Shown here: positions 33,174 through 42,954 of the stretch, in pieces
Position numbering within the stretch: the first letter of the stretch is position 1
Layout of the letters: each line of letters opens with the position of its first letter
Source: Hymenobacter arizonensis
GTDB lineage: Bacteria; Bacteroidota; Bacteroidia; Cytophagales; Hymenobacteraceae
NCBI RefSeq assembly: GCF_900115775.1
Contig: NZ_FOXS01000003.1
Location: 434,001-498,000 of the forward strand
Reading direction: 5' to 3'
Length of the DNA stretch: 64,000 nt
Notes under the pieces: model-generated
Database searches by the model: none
Seen by the model: the letters and a program-made list of their open reading frames with translations, nothing else
Told to the model about the DNA's origin: nothing
Position numbers and translations under genes: made by a program

Positions 33174-35276
33174 TCATACTTGCTGGGCGGCCGACATTTT
33201 GGCCAATTCTTCCTTGAATAGCGCAGAAAACAGCTCGGTTCCTTTGGCAATGGCGTTCACAAACGGAAGGATATCGGCTTTTGGTGCCTTAAGTTCGGCA
33301 AGCTCTTCCACCATCTTCAGGTTGCCTACTTCGGGCTGAATGTTGAGGCTGCCGAAGGTCGATTTCAGGCTGTGGGCCTCGTGGGCTACGGTCTGCCAAT
33401 CGTCCTGCTCTAAGGCGCGCTGGAGGGTTTCTACCTGCCCGGGCACCCGGTTGATGAACAGCTCCAGCATCTTGCGGATGAAGGTTTGGTCGGTGGCCAG
33501 GCGGCCCAGCATCTCGAAGTCGTAGTGCAAGCCCAGGTCTGTGGCAGCTATGGGCGCATCAGCCGGCGCCAGTGGGTTCTGAGAGCGTTGGCTGACTTTG
33601 GCGATGATGTTGTAGAGCGCTAATTCGCTATAAGGTTTGGTGAGGAAGTCGCTGAAGCCCAGCGACTCGCACGAGGCTTCGTTTACCCGAATGGCATCGG
33701 CGGTGAGGGCAATGACGGGGGTGTTGCGGTTGGGGCTTTGCTCGGTCCGGAGCCGCGAAGTGGCCTCGAATCCGTTCATCTGGGGCATCTGAATGTCCAT
33801 CAGAATGAGGTCGTACTGGCGCTGCCAGGCCTTGTGCAGGGCTTCTTCGCCGTTCTGGGCCATGTCGACTTTCACCTGCCACTGGCTGAGCATCGACACG
33901 CCAATGAGTTGGTTCACAGCGTTGTCTTCGGCAAACAGGATGCTGAGCCCCCGCAACAGGTCGGGCTGTTGAATAACGGGGTGCTCCTTGGCGGGCTGCT
34001 CGTTGCTGACCGTGTAAGGAATGGTGAAGTAGAAGCAACTGCCCTGGCCGGGCTCGCTGCGCACCCCAATTTCGCCGCCCTGCAGCTCCACCAGGTTTTT
34101 GCAGATGGTGAGCCCCAGCCCCGTGCCGCCGTATAGCCGCGGCACGCTGCTGTCGCCCTGCTGAAAGCTGCTGAAAACCGTGCTGAGGTTTTTGGCGCTG
34201 ATGCCAATGCCGGTGTCGGCCACGCTGAACGTGACCGGCAGGTGCGTGCCCGAGCGGTGGCTGGCGTCGATGGTGATGGTGATGGCACCCTGCTCGGTAA
34301 ACTTAATGGCGTTGCTGATGAGGTTGACCAGCACCTGGCGCAGGCGGTAGGGGTCGCCCTGGGCCAGCGGCAGGTTCTCGTTGAGGCCCAGCACGCGCAG
34401 CACGATGCCCTTCTCGTCCGACTTGAAAGTGAGCGAACGCACGGCGTCCTGCACGGTCTTGACGATGTCGAACGGAATATTTTCCAGGTTGATTTTGCCC
34501 GACTCAATTTTGGCAAAGTCCAGGATGTCGTTGATAACTACCAGCAGGTTTTCGGTGCTGGACTGAATCATGTCCACGTAGTCGGCCTGTTCGGCCGAGA
34601 GAGGGCCTTTCTTAATCAGGTCGGCCAGGCCCATTACGCCGTGCAGGGGCGTGCGGATTTCGTGGCTCATGTTGGCCATGAACACCTGCTTGGCGTGCAC
34701 CGATTCTTCGGCCACCCGGTTGGCCCGCTTCAGCTCCGTGATGTCGGACGAGAACGAGAGCAGGTACCGGGAGCCGTCGGAGCGCATCAGCGGGCTTTGG
34801 GTGGTGTGGTACCAGCGCGTCTGGCCATCCATGAGGTGGTAGCACTCCTCAAAAGTGGTCGAGGTTTCGTTGGTTTCCCCGTTTTCCATGGGGCGGTTTG
34901 GGGCCGGCACGCCCGCGGCCACGGGCTCGTCGGCGCGGCTGCGGCTGGAAAGCCAGCTCAGAATGTGGGCGTAGCTTTTGTTGGCCAGGATGATGCCACC
35001 TTTGGCATCTTCTACATATATCAGGTTGGGACTGGTGTTAATGACCTGGCGCACCAGGTCTTGCTGGTCTTCCAGCTCTTTCTCAACCTGCTTGAGGTGC
35101 CCAACCACGCGGGCCAGCTCTTGCACGGCATCAAAGGAAGGTATCTGGGCCGAGGTAGCGGCTTGCGTAATCGCATCCAACTGAGCCCGCAGCCGCACCA
35201 CTTCGGCTTCGGCGGCGGCGGTGCGCTTGCGCTCAGCAGACAACGCTGATTTGGTTTGTGGAACTTGAATACTCAT
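33174..35276 (-). CDS. Hybrid sensor histidine kinase (PAS-HisKA-HATPase-REC-Hpt)
   Basis: A 700-residue soluble hybrid kinase. An N-terminal coiled coil (about 15-70) leads to a PAS domain (about 75-185). The HisKA site is His205 in NMSHEIRTP, and the HATPase has [16 protein letters not shown] and GGTGLGLTI. The receiver contains [13 protein letters not shown]-terminal Hpt domain has [14 protein letters not shown] with its phospho-His. It has no membrane segment, so it senses a cytoplasmic signal or partner. No DNA-binding output partner is adjacent; the single-domain regulator at 30414 is a candidate. It lies between two PA14 genes. Confidence 0.9.
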   Translation of the reverse strand: MSIQVPQTKSALSAERKRTAAAEAEVVRLRAQLDAITQAATSAQIPSFDAVQELARVVGHLKQVEKELEDQQDLVRQVINTSPNLIYVEDAKGGIILANKSYAHILSWLSSRSRADEPVAAGVPAPNRPMENGETNETSTTFEECYHLMDGQTRWYHTTQSPLMRSDGSRYLLSFSSDITELKRANRVAEESVHAKQVFMANMSHEIRTPLHGVMGLADLIKKGPLSAEQADYVDMIQSSTENLLVVINDILDFAKIESGKINLENIPFDIVKTVQDAVRSLTFKSDEKGIVLRVLGLNENLPLAQGDPYRLRQVLVNLISNAIKFTEQGAITITIDASHRSGTHLPVTFSVADTGIGISAKNLSTVFSSFQQGDSSVPRLYGGTGLGLTICKNLVELQGGEIGVRSEPGQGSCFYFTIPYTVSNEQPAKEHPVIQQPDLLRGLSILFAEDNAVNQLIGVSMLSQWQVKVDMAQNGEEALHKAWQRQYDLILMDIQMPQMNGFEATSRLRTEQSPNRNTPVIALTADAIRVNEASCESLGFSDFLTKPYSELALYNIIAKVSQRSQNPLAPADAPIAATDLGLHYDFEMLGRLATDQTFIRKMLELFINRVPGQVETLQRALEQDDWQTVAHEAHSLKSTFGSLNIQPEVGNLKMVEELAELKAPKADILPFVNAIAKGTELFSALFKEELAKMSAAQQV

Positions 35277-35889
35277 AAAACGAAAGCGGTCAGGCTGAGC
35301 GCCAGGCGCCTATGTAAAGAAATTGTGAGCTCATGCTCGTCTTGGTGAGCAGGAAGCGCCGCGATGGGCACGAGGGGTTACCTCAAAAAAGCTGCCATAG
35401 TTTGTGGCCAACCGGCCCTGCGTGTGCGCCTAGCTAGTGCCTTTGCGACGCAAAACGCCGGCAGCGAAGATGAATTCGGAGAGCTGCGGCATGAAGTAAG
35501 CACGTCGCGACTTGGGTCATAAATGATTGAAAACGCTGGTGTTAGCTGTTGGCTGGGGCTTGCGCTACTTGTTTGAGTTCAGTAATTGGCCTTGTTGGGT
35601 TTAGGTACTGGGCTTGCATCAAGATATAAGCCCTAAAGTTGTTGGTGGGCTTTTCCCTTATCAAGCCATACTATAAAGATGCAATAAAAGGATATACGTT
35701 TAATAGCTGTTGTGCGTGGGTACAAAATAAAAGTAGGAGGCACTTCAATTGCTTCGTGCGGGCTTACGCAAAAGCCCGGCCCAAGGGCGGCTTTGCAGAA
35801 GCCGTATCCCTGGGCCGGGCTTTTTGCTTGGGCCTGAGTGGGCCGGTTGAGTTATAACCGGCCCGGAGGCAGCCATTTGCGAGGGGCTA
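35277..35889. other. Intergenic region upstream of the hybrid kinase
   Basis: 613 bp containing the kinase upstream region and the terminator of the large PA14/glycosidase gene at 35769-35828. Nothing else is supported. Confidence 0.55.
35769..35828 (-). terminator. Terminator of the large PA14/glycosidase gene
   Basis: Stem AAAGCCCGGCCCA / TGGGCCGGGCTTT with an inner GGC..GCC hairpin, flanked by A and T runs on both sides. It lies about 60 bp after the stop at 35890 and could also act on plus-strand transcripts. Confidence 0.8.
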
Positions 35890-38800
35890 CTATTTCGTGT
35901 GCACCACTTTCACGTTGATGACTTCGTGCTGGGTGATGAGTCGGACGAAGAAGACGCCGTCGGGCAGGCCGTTGGTGTCGAAGGGCACGTGCTGGAGCTC
36001 GCCGGCGGGGCGGGTATCGGCCAGCAGCTGGCGCAGGCGCTGTCCCTGCAGGTTGTAGAGGGCCAGGGTGACGGGGCCGGCCTGGGCCAGGCGGAAGGCC
36101 ACCGTGGCGCGGCCCCCTTGCCCGGCCACGGGGTTGGGGTACACCGAGGCCGTCGTGCCGGCCTCGGCGGCGGCTACCGTAGCGCTGCTGCCCGTGGCGC
36201 TGCTAGTCAGCGAGGCGGTAGAAGCAAAGGGCAGCAGGTTGGCGCCGGGGATGGGCTCTTGGCGGGTGCCGTTGGGCAGGCGCCAGGCCACGGCCAGGTA
36301 GCCCGGGCCCCAGCTCTGCTTGTGCAGGGCCTCGACGTAGTAGCGCGTGCCGGCCGTGAGCTGCACGGTCGCCGACTGCTGGCTGGGGTAGCGGGTGAAG
36401 TCGCGGTTGGAGCTGGTCCAGCCGGCGCAGGAAGCGATGCGCACCTTCTTGGCCGGGTCGGCGTCGGTGCTCAGGAAGAGCTCGGCCGCGTCGTCGCCCA
36501 CCACCCAAAAGGTGTAGGTACCGGTGGTCGGCGGGCAGATATAACCCTGCACGCGGGCGCCGTGGTTATAGAGCGTCTGGGCCGGCGCTTCGAAGCTGTT
36601 GATGGTCGAGGTGCTGCTCGGCGTCGACCAAGTAGGAATGGAGCCGATAGTCGAGCCCGTGACGTTGTTCCACACCTGGTACGTGGCGCTGCCTGTGCCG
36701 CTGCAGGACGAAGGCGTTGGGGTGGGTGTCGGCGTGGGCGTGGTAGTAGGGCTAGTGGGAGCAAAGGGCATCAGGTTAGCACCGGGGATGGGCTCCTGAC
36801 GGGTGCCGTTGGGCAGGCGCCAGGCCACGGCCAAGTAGCCCGGGCCCCAGCTCTGATGATGCAGGGCTTCGATGTAGTAACGCGTGTTGGCTTGCAGCTG
36901 CACCGTGGCCGACTGCTGGCTGGGGTAGCGGGTGAAGTCGCGGTTGCCGTTAGTCCAGCCGGCACACGAGGCGATGCGTACTTTTTTGGCCGGGTCAGCG
37001 TCGGTGCTCAGGTAGAGCTCGGCCGCGTCGTCGCCTACTATCGAGAAGGTGTAGGCACCGGTGGCGGGGGCGCAGATGTAGCCGCGGGCCCGGGCGCCGT
37101 GGTTGTAGAGCGTCTGGTTAGGCGTTTCGAAGCTGCCCAGGGTCAACGTGCTGCTCGGCGTGGTGCCCGTGGGGATGCTGCTCAGTACGGTGCTGGTCAC
37201 GTTGTTCCATATCTCGTACTGCAGGCTGCCCGTAGTGCCGCAGGCAGAGGTAGTAGGCGTGGGGGTTGGCGTCGGCGTGGGGGCCGGCGTGGGGGTTGGG
37301 GTAGTAGTAGGAGTGGTGGCAGTTCCGAAAGGAATCAGGTTAGCACCGGGCACGGGCTCCTGACGGGTACCGTTGGGCAGGCGCCAGGCCACGGCCAGGT
37401 AGCCAGCACCCCAGTTCTGCTTGTGCAGGGCCTCAACGTAGTAGCGCGTGCCGGCCGTGAGCTGGATGGAAATGGACATCTGGCTCTGCTGGGTGGTGAA
37501 GTCGCGGGGGCCGCTGGTCCAGCCGGCGCAGGAGGCAATGCGGACTTTCTTCGTGGGGTCATCGCTGGAGCTCAGGTAGAGGTCAGCGGCGTCGTCGGCC
37601 ACAATCCAGAAGGTGTAGGCGCCCGAAAAAGGTGCGCAGATGTAACCGCGAATCCGCGCTGCGTGGTTGCCCGTCGACTTAGAAGGCGTTTCGAAGCTGG
37701 TAATCGGGGCAACGCTGTTGGGGGTAGTGTTTACGGGCACGGCGCTTACGCCCGTGGCCATTACGTTGGTCCACTCCTCACGCGTCAGGCTACCGACGCC
37801 CGGGCAGGTGCTGGCGGTGGGGGTGGTAGTAGGCGTGGTAGCCACCGGGGCGCTGCCTTCGGAGAAAAACAGGGGGGTTTCGGTCAGGGCAACGTTTTGG
37901 GCAGAGATGGTTGTGCGGGCGTTGGTGCTGGCGTGGTTCCACTCGTAACGCTGCAGGTTGGTCAGGTTGAACGAGGCGGGGAAAGAGTAGGTGCCGCGGG
38001 CCGATTCCTGGTTGTCGACCAGTGCGCGGGCCCACAATACATAGGTATAGACGCCGTTTTTGCTGAAGGCAGCGCCGTTGAGGCTAGCGGGCAGGGCCAG
38101 CGCCGCGGTGCGGGCCGCGTCGTACTGCCAGCCGTAGAGCAGCTTGGAAGTAGTGGCAAAAGCCTGGCCGAGCTGGGTGGCTTTCTGCGAGCCGGGGGCG
38201 TCGCGCTTGAGGTTTTCGTACAAGCCCATCAGGGCCAATTCGTCGTCGCCACTGACGGAGGTGCCTACGGGCGGCGCGTTCACAGACTCACCCAGCTGGT
38301 AGAAGTAGAACTGCTTGACGGCGTTTACCTGCGTCAGAACCAGAGATTTGATACCGAAGTTGCGCTGTCCTTCGTCGGAGGCCGTACGATTGGCCGAAGT
38401 GCGGCGCGATACGTTGGCTTCGCTCATTAGCAAGTGCTTGGTGGGGTAGGTGCTGCCGTAGCCGTACTTAGTCATCACGTTCACCATGTCCTGGCGCTCT
38501 TTCAGCAGCTGCTGGATGGCGTAGTCCGACGAGCGGGTGTAAACGAAGCCGTTGATGGCCACGCTCCAGGAGTGGAGCGAGTAGGTGGGGTAGCTGTGGA
38601 AGCTCAGGGCGTCGAGGTAAGCACCGGCTTTGTTGGGGTACTGGGCCGTGACGGTGCCGCCGTTGGGGTTGTCGGTGTAGCGCAGCAGGGCGTCCATGAA
38701 CTGGGGGTAGCCCACGCCGCCGGTGGTGATGTACGCCTCGGGGCGGTACTTCTTAATTACCTCGTAGCTGATGCGCAGCATCCGGATGTAGTGGAAGATG

Positions 38801-39399
38801 GGCGCGCGCAGGTTGGGCAGCTCATCGGGCAGGGGAGCGCGGGTCAGCCACACGTTCTTGTCGTAGACGTAGGTGAAGTCGGGCTCATTTATTACTTCCC
38901 AGAAGCGCACTTTGTCGCCGTAAAACTGGAGTACCTTGAAGACGTAGTTGGCGTAGTAGTTATTGGGGTTCACGCTGCCATCGGTGTTCCAGATGGGCTC
39001 GTACAGGTTTTTGAACAGCCGCGAGGGCTGCGTGCCGCCCGGGTAGGTGGTGTTGTCGCGGTGAGCTTCAAGCGGGTCTTCCAGAAAGACCGTGAGCTCT
39101 TTCATCCCGTAGGTGTGCAGGTATTTGTCGAAGGTATTGGTGCGAATGCCGTAGCCAAAGTTCTCAAGAAAGCGCTCGGGCAGCGTGGGCCGAACCGAGT
39201 GCACTCCCAGGTCTTGGGAGGCCTTCGCCATTAGCTCATCACTCCAGTTAGTATTGTAATATCCAAAATTGACGCCGTATTGAAAAGGCTCTGAGTACGG
39301 ACGTACATAATCATTTGCTGTTTGCGTGGGAGCTTGTCCATTTACGTAATAGACAGACTGGCTGACGAGTAAAAGCAGGAGTGAAAGAAGTCGTTTCAA
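35890..39399 (-). CDS. Secreted clan-A-like glycoside hydrolase with three PA14 domains and T9SS sorting domain
   Basis: An 1169-residue secreted enzyme. After a signal peptide (LLSLLLLLVSQSVYYVNG), residues about 35-520 form a TIM-barrel-like hydrolase: WEVINEPDF contains a likely acid/base Glu after Asn, and HLLMSEANVSRR a possible nucleophile Glu, as in GH-A families such as GH39/GH5. The exact family is not certain. Three PA14 domains follow (about 535-690, 715-880, 900-1055), joined by Thr/Pro-rich linkers. A T9SS sorting domain covers about 1085-1169. Lying next to the polysaccharide locus, it may trim or remodel that polymer outside the cell. Confidence 0.8.
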   Translation of the reverse strand: MKRLLSLLLLLVSQSVYYVNGQAPTQTANDYVRPYSEPFQYGVNFGYYNTNWSDELMAKASQDLGVHSVRPTLPERFLENFGYGIRTNTFDKYLHTYGMKELTVFLEDPLEAHRDNTTYPGGTQPSRLFKNLYEPIWNTDGSVNPNNYYANYVFKVLQFYGDKVRFWEVINEPDFTYVYDKNVWLTRAPLPDELPNLRAPIFHYIRMLRISYEVIKKYRPEAYITTGGVGYPQFMDALLRYTDNPNGGTVTAQYPNKAGAYLDALSFHSYPTYSLHSWSVAINGFVYTRSSDYAIQQLLKERQDMVNVMTKYGYGSTYPTKHLLMSEANVSRRTSANRTASDEGQRNFGIKSLVLTQVNAVKQFYFYQLGESVNAPPVGTSVSGDDELALMGLYENLKRDAPGSQKATQLGQAFATTSKLLYGWQYDAARTAALALPASLNGAAFSKNGVYTYVLWARALVDNQESARGTYSFPASFNLTNLQRYEWNHASTNARTTISAQNVALTETPLFFSEGSAPVATTPTTTPTASTCPGVGSLTREEWTNVMATGVSAVPVNTTPNSVAPITSFETPSKSTGNHAARIRGYICAPFSGAYTFWIVADDAADLYLSSSDDPTKKVRIASCAGWTSGPRDFTTQQSQMSISIQLTAGTRYYVEALHKQNWGAGYLAVAWRLPNGTRQEPVPGANLIPFGTATTPTTTPTPTPAPTPTPTPTPTTSACGTTGSLQYEIWNNVTSTVLSSIPTGTTPSSTLTLGSFETPNQTLYNHGARARGYICAPATGAYTFSIVGDDAAELYLSTDADPAKKVRIASCAGWTNGNRDFTRYPSQQSATVQLQANTRYYIEALHHQSWGPGYLAVAWRLPNGTRQEPIPGANLMPFAPTSPTTTPTPTPTPTPSSCSGTGSATYQVWNNVTGSTIGSIPTWSTPSSTSTINSFEAPAQTLYNHGARVQGYICPPTTGTYTFWVVGDDAAELFLSTDADPAKKVRIASCAGWTSSNRDFTRYPSQQSATVQLTAGTRYYVEALHKQSWGPGYLAVAWRLPNGTRQEPIPGANLLPFASTASLTSSATGSSATVAAAEAGTTASVYPNPVAGQGGRATVAFRLAQAGPVTLALYNLQGQRLRQLLADTRPAGELQHVPFDTNGLPDGVFFVRLITQHEVINVKVVHTK
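35918..36366 (-). repeat. Near-identical 449-bp repeat, copy 2
   Basis: Partner of 31594-32042, encoding the sorting domain and the end of the third PA14 domain of the large gene. It is in the same orientation as copy 1, so recombination between the two would delete the hybrid kinase gene. Confidence 0.85.
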
Positions 39400-40230
39400 A
39401 GGGTATTGTACTTTTGGTGAAACTTATTTAATAGTGAATGGGGTGTTGTATGGGTAGGATACAATTTCAATCAACTAGGACAAAGTTACCTTCCGATTTT
39501 TAGAGCGACTAATCAGGGTTGAGGCCAAGCTAGGATTTCGGGCCCGATTTTACAATCGAATCAATTATTTGATTAATAATATGTTTTGGTCTGCTAAAAC
39601 TGAAAAAGCTGGGCAATAACAGCCTTTAGGTTAAACTTAGACCCGCGCTGATTATGCTTGGAAATCAGGCGTGTATACTAAGGGCAAGCCCGCGCTTTGC
39701 ATCCAGTTAGTACTTTATTCCCGATATAGGAATCACAGCGGTAGACTTTGAAAAAAGCGAGGCCATAATTTTGTACGTCACTTTTTTCAATGGTACACGT
39801 AGCGCCTTTGCTAATCTAGGCTGGTTACAAATCAGTGTTAGATTCATTATACTAACCGACAAAGACAAGGTCTTCCCACTTTGGGAATAGTGCTCTACTG
39901 TCGAGCTGTACAAAAGCCAAGCCCAACCACGGTAGTTATCTGCACTAGCACTTTTGGGGTGGAGCCGGATGAATCCAGTTTAGGCCTGCTAAGATGAAGC
40001 CATTGGTTACCAATGGCTTTAGCATGAGGCCCAGTAAGGTAGGCGCCTATAATCTGCCATCGAAAGCAGATGCGTACAAGCTTCCTTTTGCCATTCAGGC
40101 ACGTTGGCTAGCCGAATTTTCAGGCTCAAAACCGGAGCTTTTTCCGTTTACTGCGTTTTGGCAGTGGAAACCCCAATTTGGGCCATTTGCCAGCCTTGGC
40201 GAAGCGGCCCAGTACTTATTTGCTGTGCTT
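39400..40230. other. Intergenic region between divergent genes
   Basis: 831 bp. The left half is AT-rich and probably carries the promoter of the large hydrolase gene. The frame at 39994 runs into the next gene but its first ~79 codons look non-coding and lack a signal peptide. A 21-bp perfect palindrome lies at 39998-40018. Confidence 0.5.
39998..40018. repeat. Perfect 21-bp palindrome
   Basis: AGCCATTGG-TTA-CCAATGGCT, two 9-bp arms around a 3-nt loop, followed by TTTAG. It could be a hairpin or an operator site upstream of the gene at 40231. It sits alone, without a long T-run, so terminator function is doubtful. Confidence 0.5.
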
Positions 40231-41091
40231 ATGTTAATGCTACTTCGCGATGCGCTTTTCCCGCTAATTGTGTTCCTGCACGCCTTACTTATAGGAGCAC
40301 CCGCCAACCACGGGCGGGGCCGGTTTGCGCGCGCTACATATGGCGTGCGCCGGGTAGGGCAGCTGCCCACCAAGCTACGCGAAAGCTCGGGCCTGGCCCG
40401 GGCCGACTCGCTCCAGGGCCTCTGGAGCCACGGCGACGGCGGTGCCCCAGCCCGATTGGAGCTGGTGGCGCTATCGGGCGCCCCGCTGCGCACCCTCGAC
40501 TTGCCCTTGCTCGTGAACGTCGATTGGGAAGACCTGGCCCAGGACCGCGCCGGCAACCTCTACATTGGCGACTTTGGCAACAACCGCAACCAGCGCCAGG
40601 ACCTGGCCATCTACCGCCTTCACCCGGGTGCTGGCCCGCTACCGGTGGTCGACACTATTGCCTTTCGCTACCCCGACCAGCACGCGTTTCCTCCGGGTCG
40701 GGGCCGGCGCAACTTCGATTGCGAGGCCTTTTTCTGGCACGCCGATACCCTGCACCTGTTCAGCAAAGACCGCAGCCTGCGCCAATGGACCAAGCACTAC
40801 ACCCTACCAGCCCGCCCCGGCCGGCACGTAGCCACCCTGCGCGACAGCATTCGCCTCAACCGGCCCATCACCGCTGCCGACATCAGCCCCGATGGGCGCA
40901 CCGTGGCCCTGCTCGCCTACGGCGGCGTGTTTTTATTCAGCCGCCAGCTGGGTCAACGACTTTTCGATGGTCCTAAGCGCTTTCGGGCCCTGCCGGCCAC
41001 CGGCCAAGCCGAGGGGCTGGTGTTTGTCAATGATTCCACCTTTGTGGTGAGCAACGAAAAGGGCAAGCTCTTCCGGGCAACGCCGCGGTAG
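40231..41091 (+). CDS. Exported beta-propeller-like protein
   Basis: A 286-residue protein. ATG 40231 is chosen because it starts a signal-like helix (LMLLRDALFPLIVFLHALLIGAPA). The mature part has repeated beta-strand blocks such as LRESSGLA, WEDLAQDRAGNLYIGDFGNNRNQR, FFWHADTLHLFSKDR, ITAADISPDGRTVALLAYGGVFLF and AEGLVFVNDSTFVVSNEKGKLF. This is the pattern of SdiA-regulated or NHL-type propellers whose members often bind metals or carry no known activity. Function unknown. Confidence 0.65.
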   Translation: MLMLLRDALFPLIVFLHALLIGAPANHGRGRFARATYGVRRVGQLPTKLRESSGLARADSLQGLWSHGDGGAPARLELVALSGAPLRTLDLPLLVNVDWEDLAQDRAGNLYIGDFGNNRNQRQDLAIYRLHPGAGPLPVVDTIAFRYPDQHAFPPGRGRRNFDCEAFFWHADTLHLFSKDRSLRQWTKHYTLPARPGRHVATLRDSIRLNRPITAADISPDGRTVALLAYGGVFLFSRQLGQRLFDGPKRFRALPATGQAEGLVFVNDSTFVVSNEKGKLFRATPR

Positions 41092-41121
41092 CCTCGGGCA
41101 AGCTGCGGCCCTTGACCGCGC

Positions 41122-41814
41122 TCAGGAAATCACGGCGGGCTGCCATTCCTTATGCTGGCACCGCGGGCAGGCAGTGGTGGGAGCGTGTTTGCTTTCCGCC
41201 ACGTGCGCGCAGCTGGCGCAGGCAAAGTGGCCGGGGGCTTTTTCCTGCTCCTCGCGGAAGGCCGCATCCGCAGTGGGCAGAATGGAAAGGCCGGGGCGGG
41301 GCTCGTCAAACTTGAGCAGCGAGAAGCTGCCGTTAGCTTCGTGGTACACCCGGCGCACGGCCCCCAGGTTGGTCACGCCTTCCTGCCGGAGGCGGGCCAT
41401 GAGCTGCTCGCGGGAAATCACGCCTTCTTCCAGCTTGTCGAGCCGGATGAGCCCATTCTCCACCATAATGCTGATATCGTCCAGCACCATGCTCTCGAAC
41501 TTGGGGCTGCGGTAGGCGCGGTGGGCAATCCAGCGCTGGTAGCCGATGATGACAGCCGCAATCAGCACCACGGGCAGCAAGCCCCGGTCGGGGGCCATGA
41601 GGGCCACGCCGTTGGCTGCGGCCAGGGAAACCAGGGCCGTCATCTCATTGCGGGTCAGCATCGAGCCCATGCGGTTGCCCATCAGCCGCATCGAAAACAG
41701 CAGCACCAGGTAGATAAAAACGATGCGCAGGAAGGCTTCGAGGTAAAAGCTGCCGGGGACGTCGCCCACCAGGATACGCATCCAGTCGCTGAGGTGAATT
41801 TCTTCGGGTTTCAT
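41122..41814 (-). CDS. DUF421 (YetF-like) membrane protein with C-terminal zinc ribbon
   Basis: A 230-residue protein. Three N-terminal membrane helices (about 20-105) precede the YetF C-terminal domain, with MVLDDISIMVENGLI, GVTNLGAVRRVYHEANGSFSLL and RPGLSIL. The last ~35 residues add two CxxC pairs (CASC and CPRC), a zinc-ribbon pattern that ordinary YetF proteins lack. It is followed upstream by a paralogue with the same extra module, 16 bp away. Function of the family is not established; spore and stress roles are known in Bacillus only. Confidence 0.8.
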   Translation of the reverse strand: MKPEEIHLSDWMRILVGDVPGSFYLEAFLRIVFIYLVLLFSMRLMGNRMGSMLTRNEMTALVSLAAANGVALMAPDRGLLPVVLIAAVIIGYQRWIAHRAYRSPKFESMVLDDISIMVENGLIRLDKLEEGVISREQLMARLRQEGVTNLGAVRRVYHEANGSFSLLKFDEPRPGLSILPTADAAFREEQEKAPGHFACASCAHVAESKHAPTTACPRCQHKEWQPAVIS

Positions 41815-41830
41815 AGGTTACCTGCGGGAG

Positions 41831-42532
41831 CTATTCTTCTTCGATTTGGTGCACGGCTGGGGCCCACTTGTCCCAGCCACAGCGCGGGCAGGCCGGCAGT
41901 TGGTGGTCAGCGGGCTCGGGGTGGCCGCAGCGCCGGCAGGCGCTCAGGTTATGCGCGGCGGGTTCGTCGTCGTGCACCCGCGCATCGGTGTCCGGCAGCA
42001 CCGACAGGCCCGGCCGGGCCGGTTGCTGGCGATAGATGCTGAACTCGCCGTTGGCCTCCACGTACACGCGCTTCACCTGCCCCAGCTGCCGGACGCTGTC
42101 GGCGCGCAGCATGCCGAAGAGCTGCTCGCGCGACAGGTTGGCTTGGGCCATGGCGTCGAGGTCGAGCACGCCATCTTTGGCAACTATTGCCACGTCGCCC
42201 TGGGTGATGTATTCCACGCGGCGGTACCGAAACGCTAGCCAGTTGATGCCGCGGTTCAGGGCCAGCATGCACCCCAGCGTGAAGGCGCTATGCAGCAGGC
42301 CACGCTCGGGCACCTGCATGGCCACGGACACAATTCCTCCGAGCATAATCATCACGGCCAGCTCGGTTACGGTGAGCTGCGCGTTCATGCGCTTGCCCAG
42401 CTGGCGCATGGCTACCAGCAGCACCAGGTAGATGAGCAGCGTGCGCAGCACTACTTCCAGCATGAATTCCAGCGGTGCGTTGCCCAGCAGAATTCGCTGC
42501 CAGTCGCCCAGGTAGATTTCCTCTTTTTTCAT
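41831..42532 (-). CDS. DUF421 (YetF-like) membrane protein with C-terminal zinc ribbon, paralogue
   Basis: A 233-residue paralogue of the next gene. ATG 42532 (MKKEEIYLGDWQRILLG) matches the paralogue start MKPEEIHLSDWMRILVG and is preferred over longer frames. Three membrane helices, a YetF domain (VAIVAKDGVLDLDAMAQ, KRVYVEANGEFSIY, RPGLSVLPDTDA) and two CxxC pairs (CRRC, CPRC) follow. The two proteins probably form a hetero-oligomer encoded by one operon. Confidence 0.8.
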   Translation of the reverse strand: MKKEEIYLGDWQRILLGNAPLEFMLEVVLRTLLIYLVLLVAMRQLGKRMNAQLTVTELAVMIMLGGIVSVAMQVPERGLLHSAFTLGCMLALNRGINWLAFRYRRVEYITQGDVAIVAKDGVLDLDAMAQANLSREQLFGMLRADSVRQLGQVKRVYVEANGEFSIYRQQPARPGLSVLPDTDARVHDDEPAAHNLSACRRCGHPEPADHQLPACPRCGWDKWAPAVHQIEEE

Positions 42533-42954
42533 TGGTGTGGTATGGCGGGGCCTTGCCGCCGCGCTTCCTTGGTTTGCTTGCAAATGCCCGGTTGGCAGGA
42601 GCCGGGCGAATACGGTTGAACGAAGTATGGGAGCCCGGGCCGTGGCCGCAGCCGGCCGCGAGGGGGCACCCGGCGGAAACTTGCCAGCCAAATGCGCCCA
42701 GTGCCGCAGGTTCCAAAACGCATTGCCAACTTGAGGGTTTGCCTTTTCCTGGAAAAATGTGGCTTGGGTGTTTGGGTCTTGGCTCGTGCCAATGTGCACA
42801 GCATCAGCCTTGCACGTCGGGCGCGGCCTATAAACTCCGTACCAACACGGGTTAACACCTAAGTATATTACTCCTCAAAAACCGTGTTTATACAGCCTCT
42901 CTTCTGCGGTGCTGGCCCGTTTAAGAAGTGAATATTTACCGCTTTGCCTGCCGT
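42533..42954. other. Intergenic region between divergent genes
   Basis: 422 bp. The frame of the DUF421 gene stays open leftwards but codon composition looks non-coding. The part near 42840-42930 is AT-rich and may hold promoters. Nothing else is seen. Confidence 0.45.

Noticed and set aside
36716..37330. Tandem ACC/CCG-type repeats in the linker regions, which could suggest a CRISPR array or microsatellite
   Set aside because: They encode the Thr/Pro linkers between PA14 domains and have no spacer-repeat structure.
35899..38430. Very long plus-strand open frame opposite the large PA14/glycosidase gene
   Set aside because: It is a high-GC antisense shadow: Gly/Val/Arg-rich, without domains, whereas the minus strand has a signal peptide, PA14 domains and a T9SS tail.
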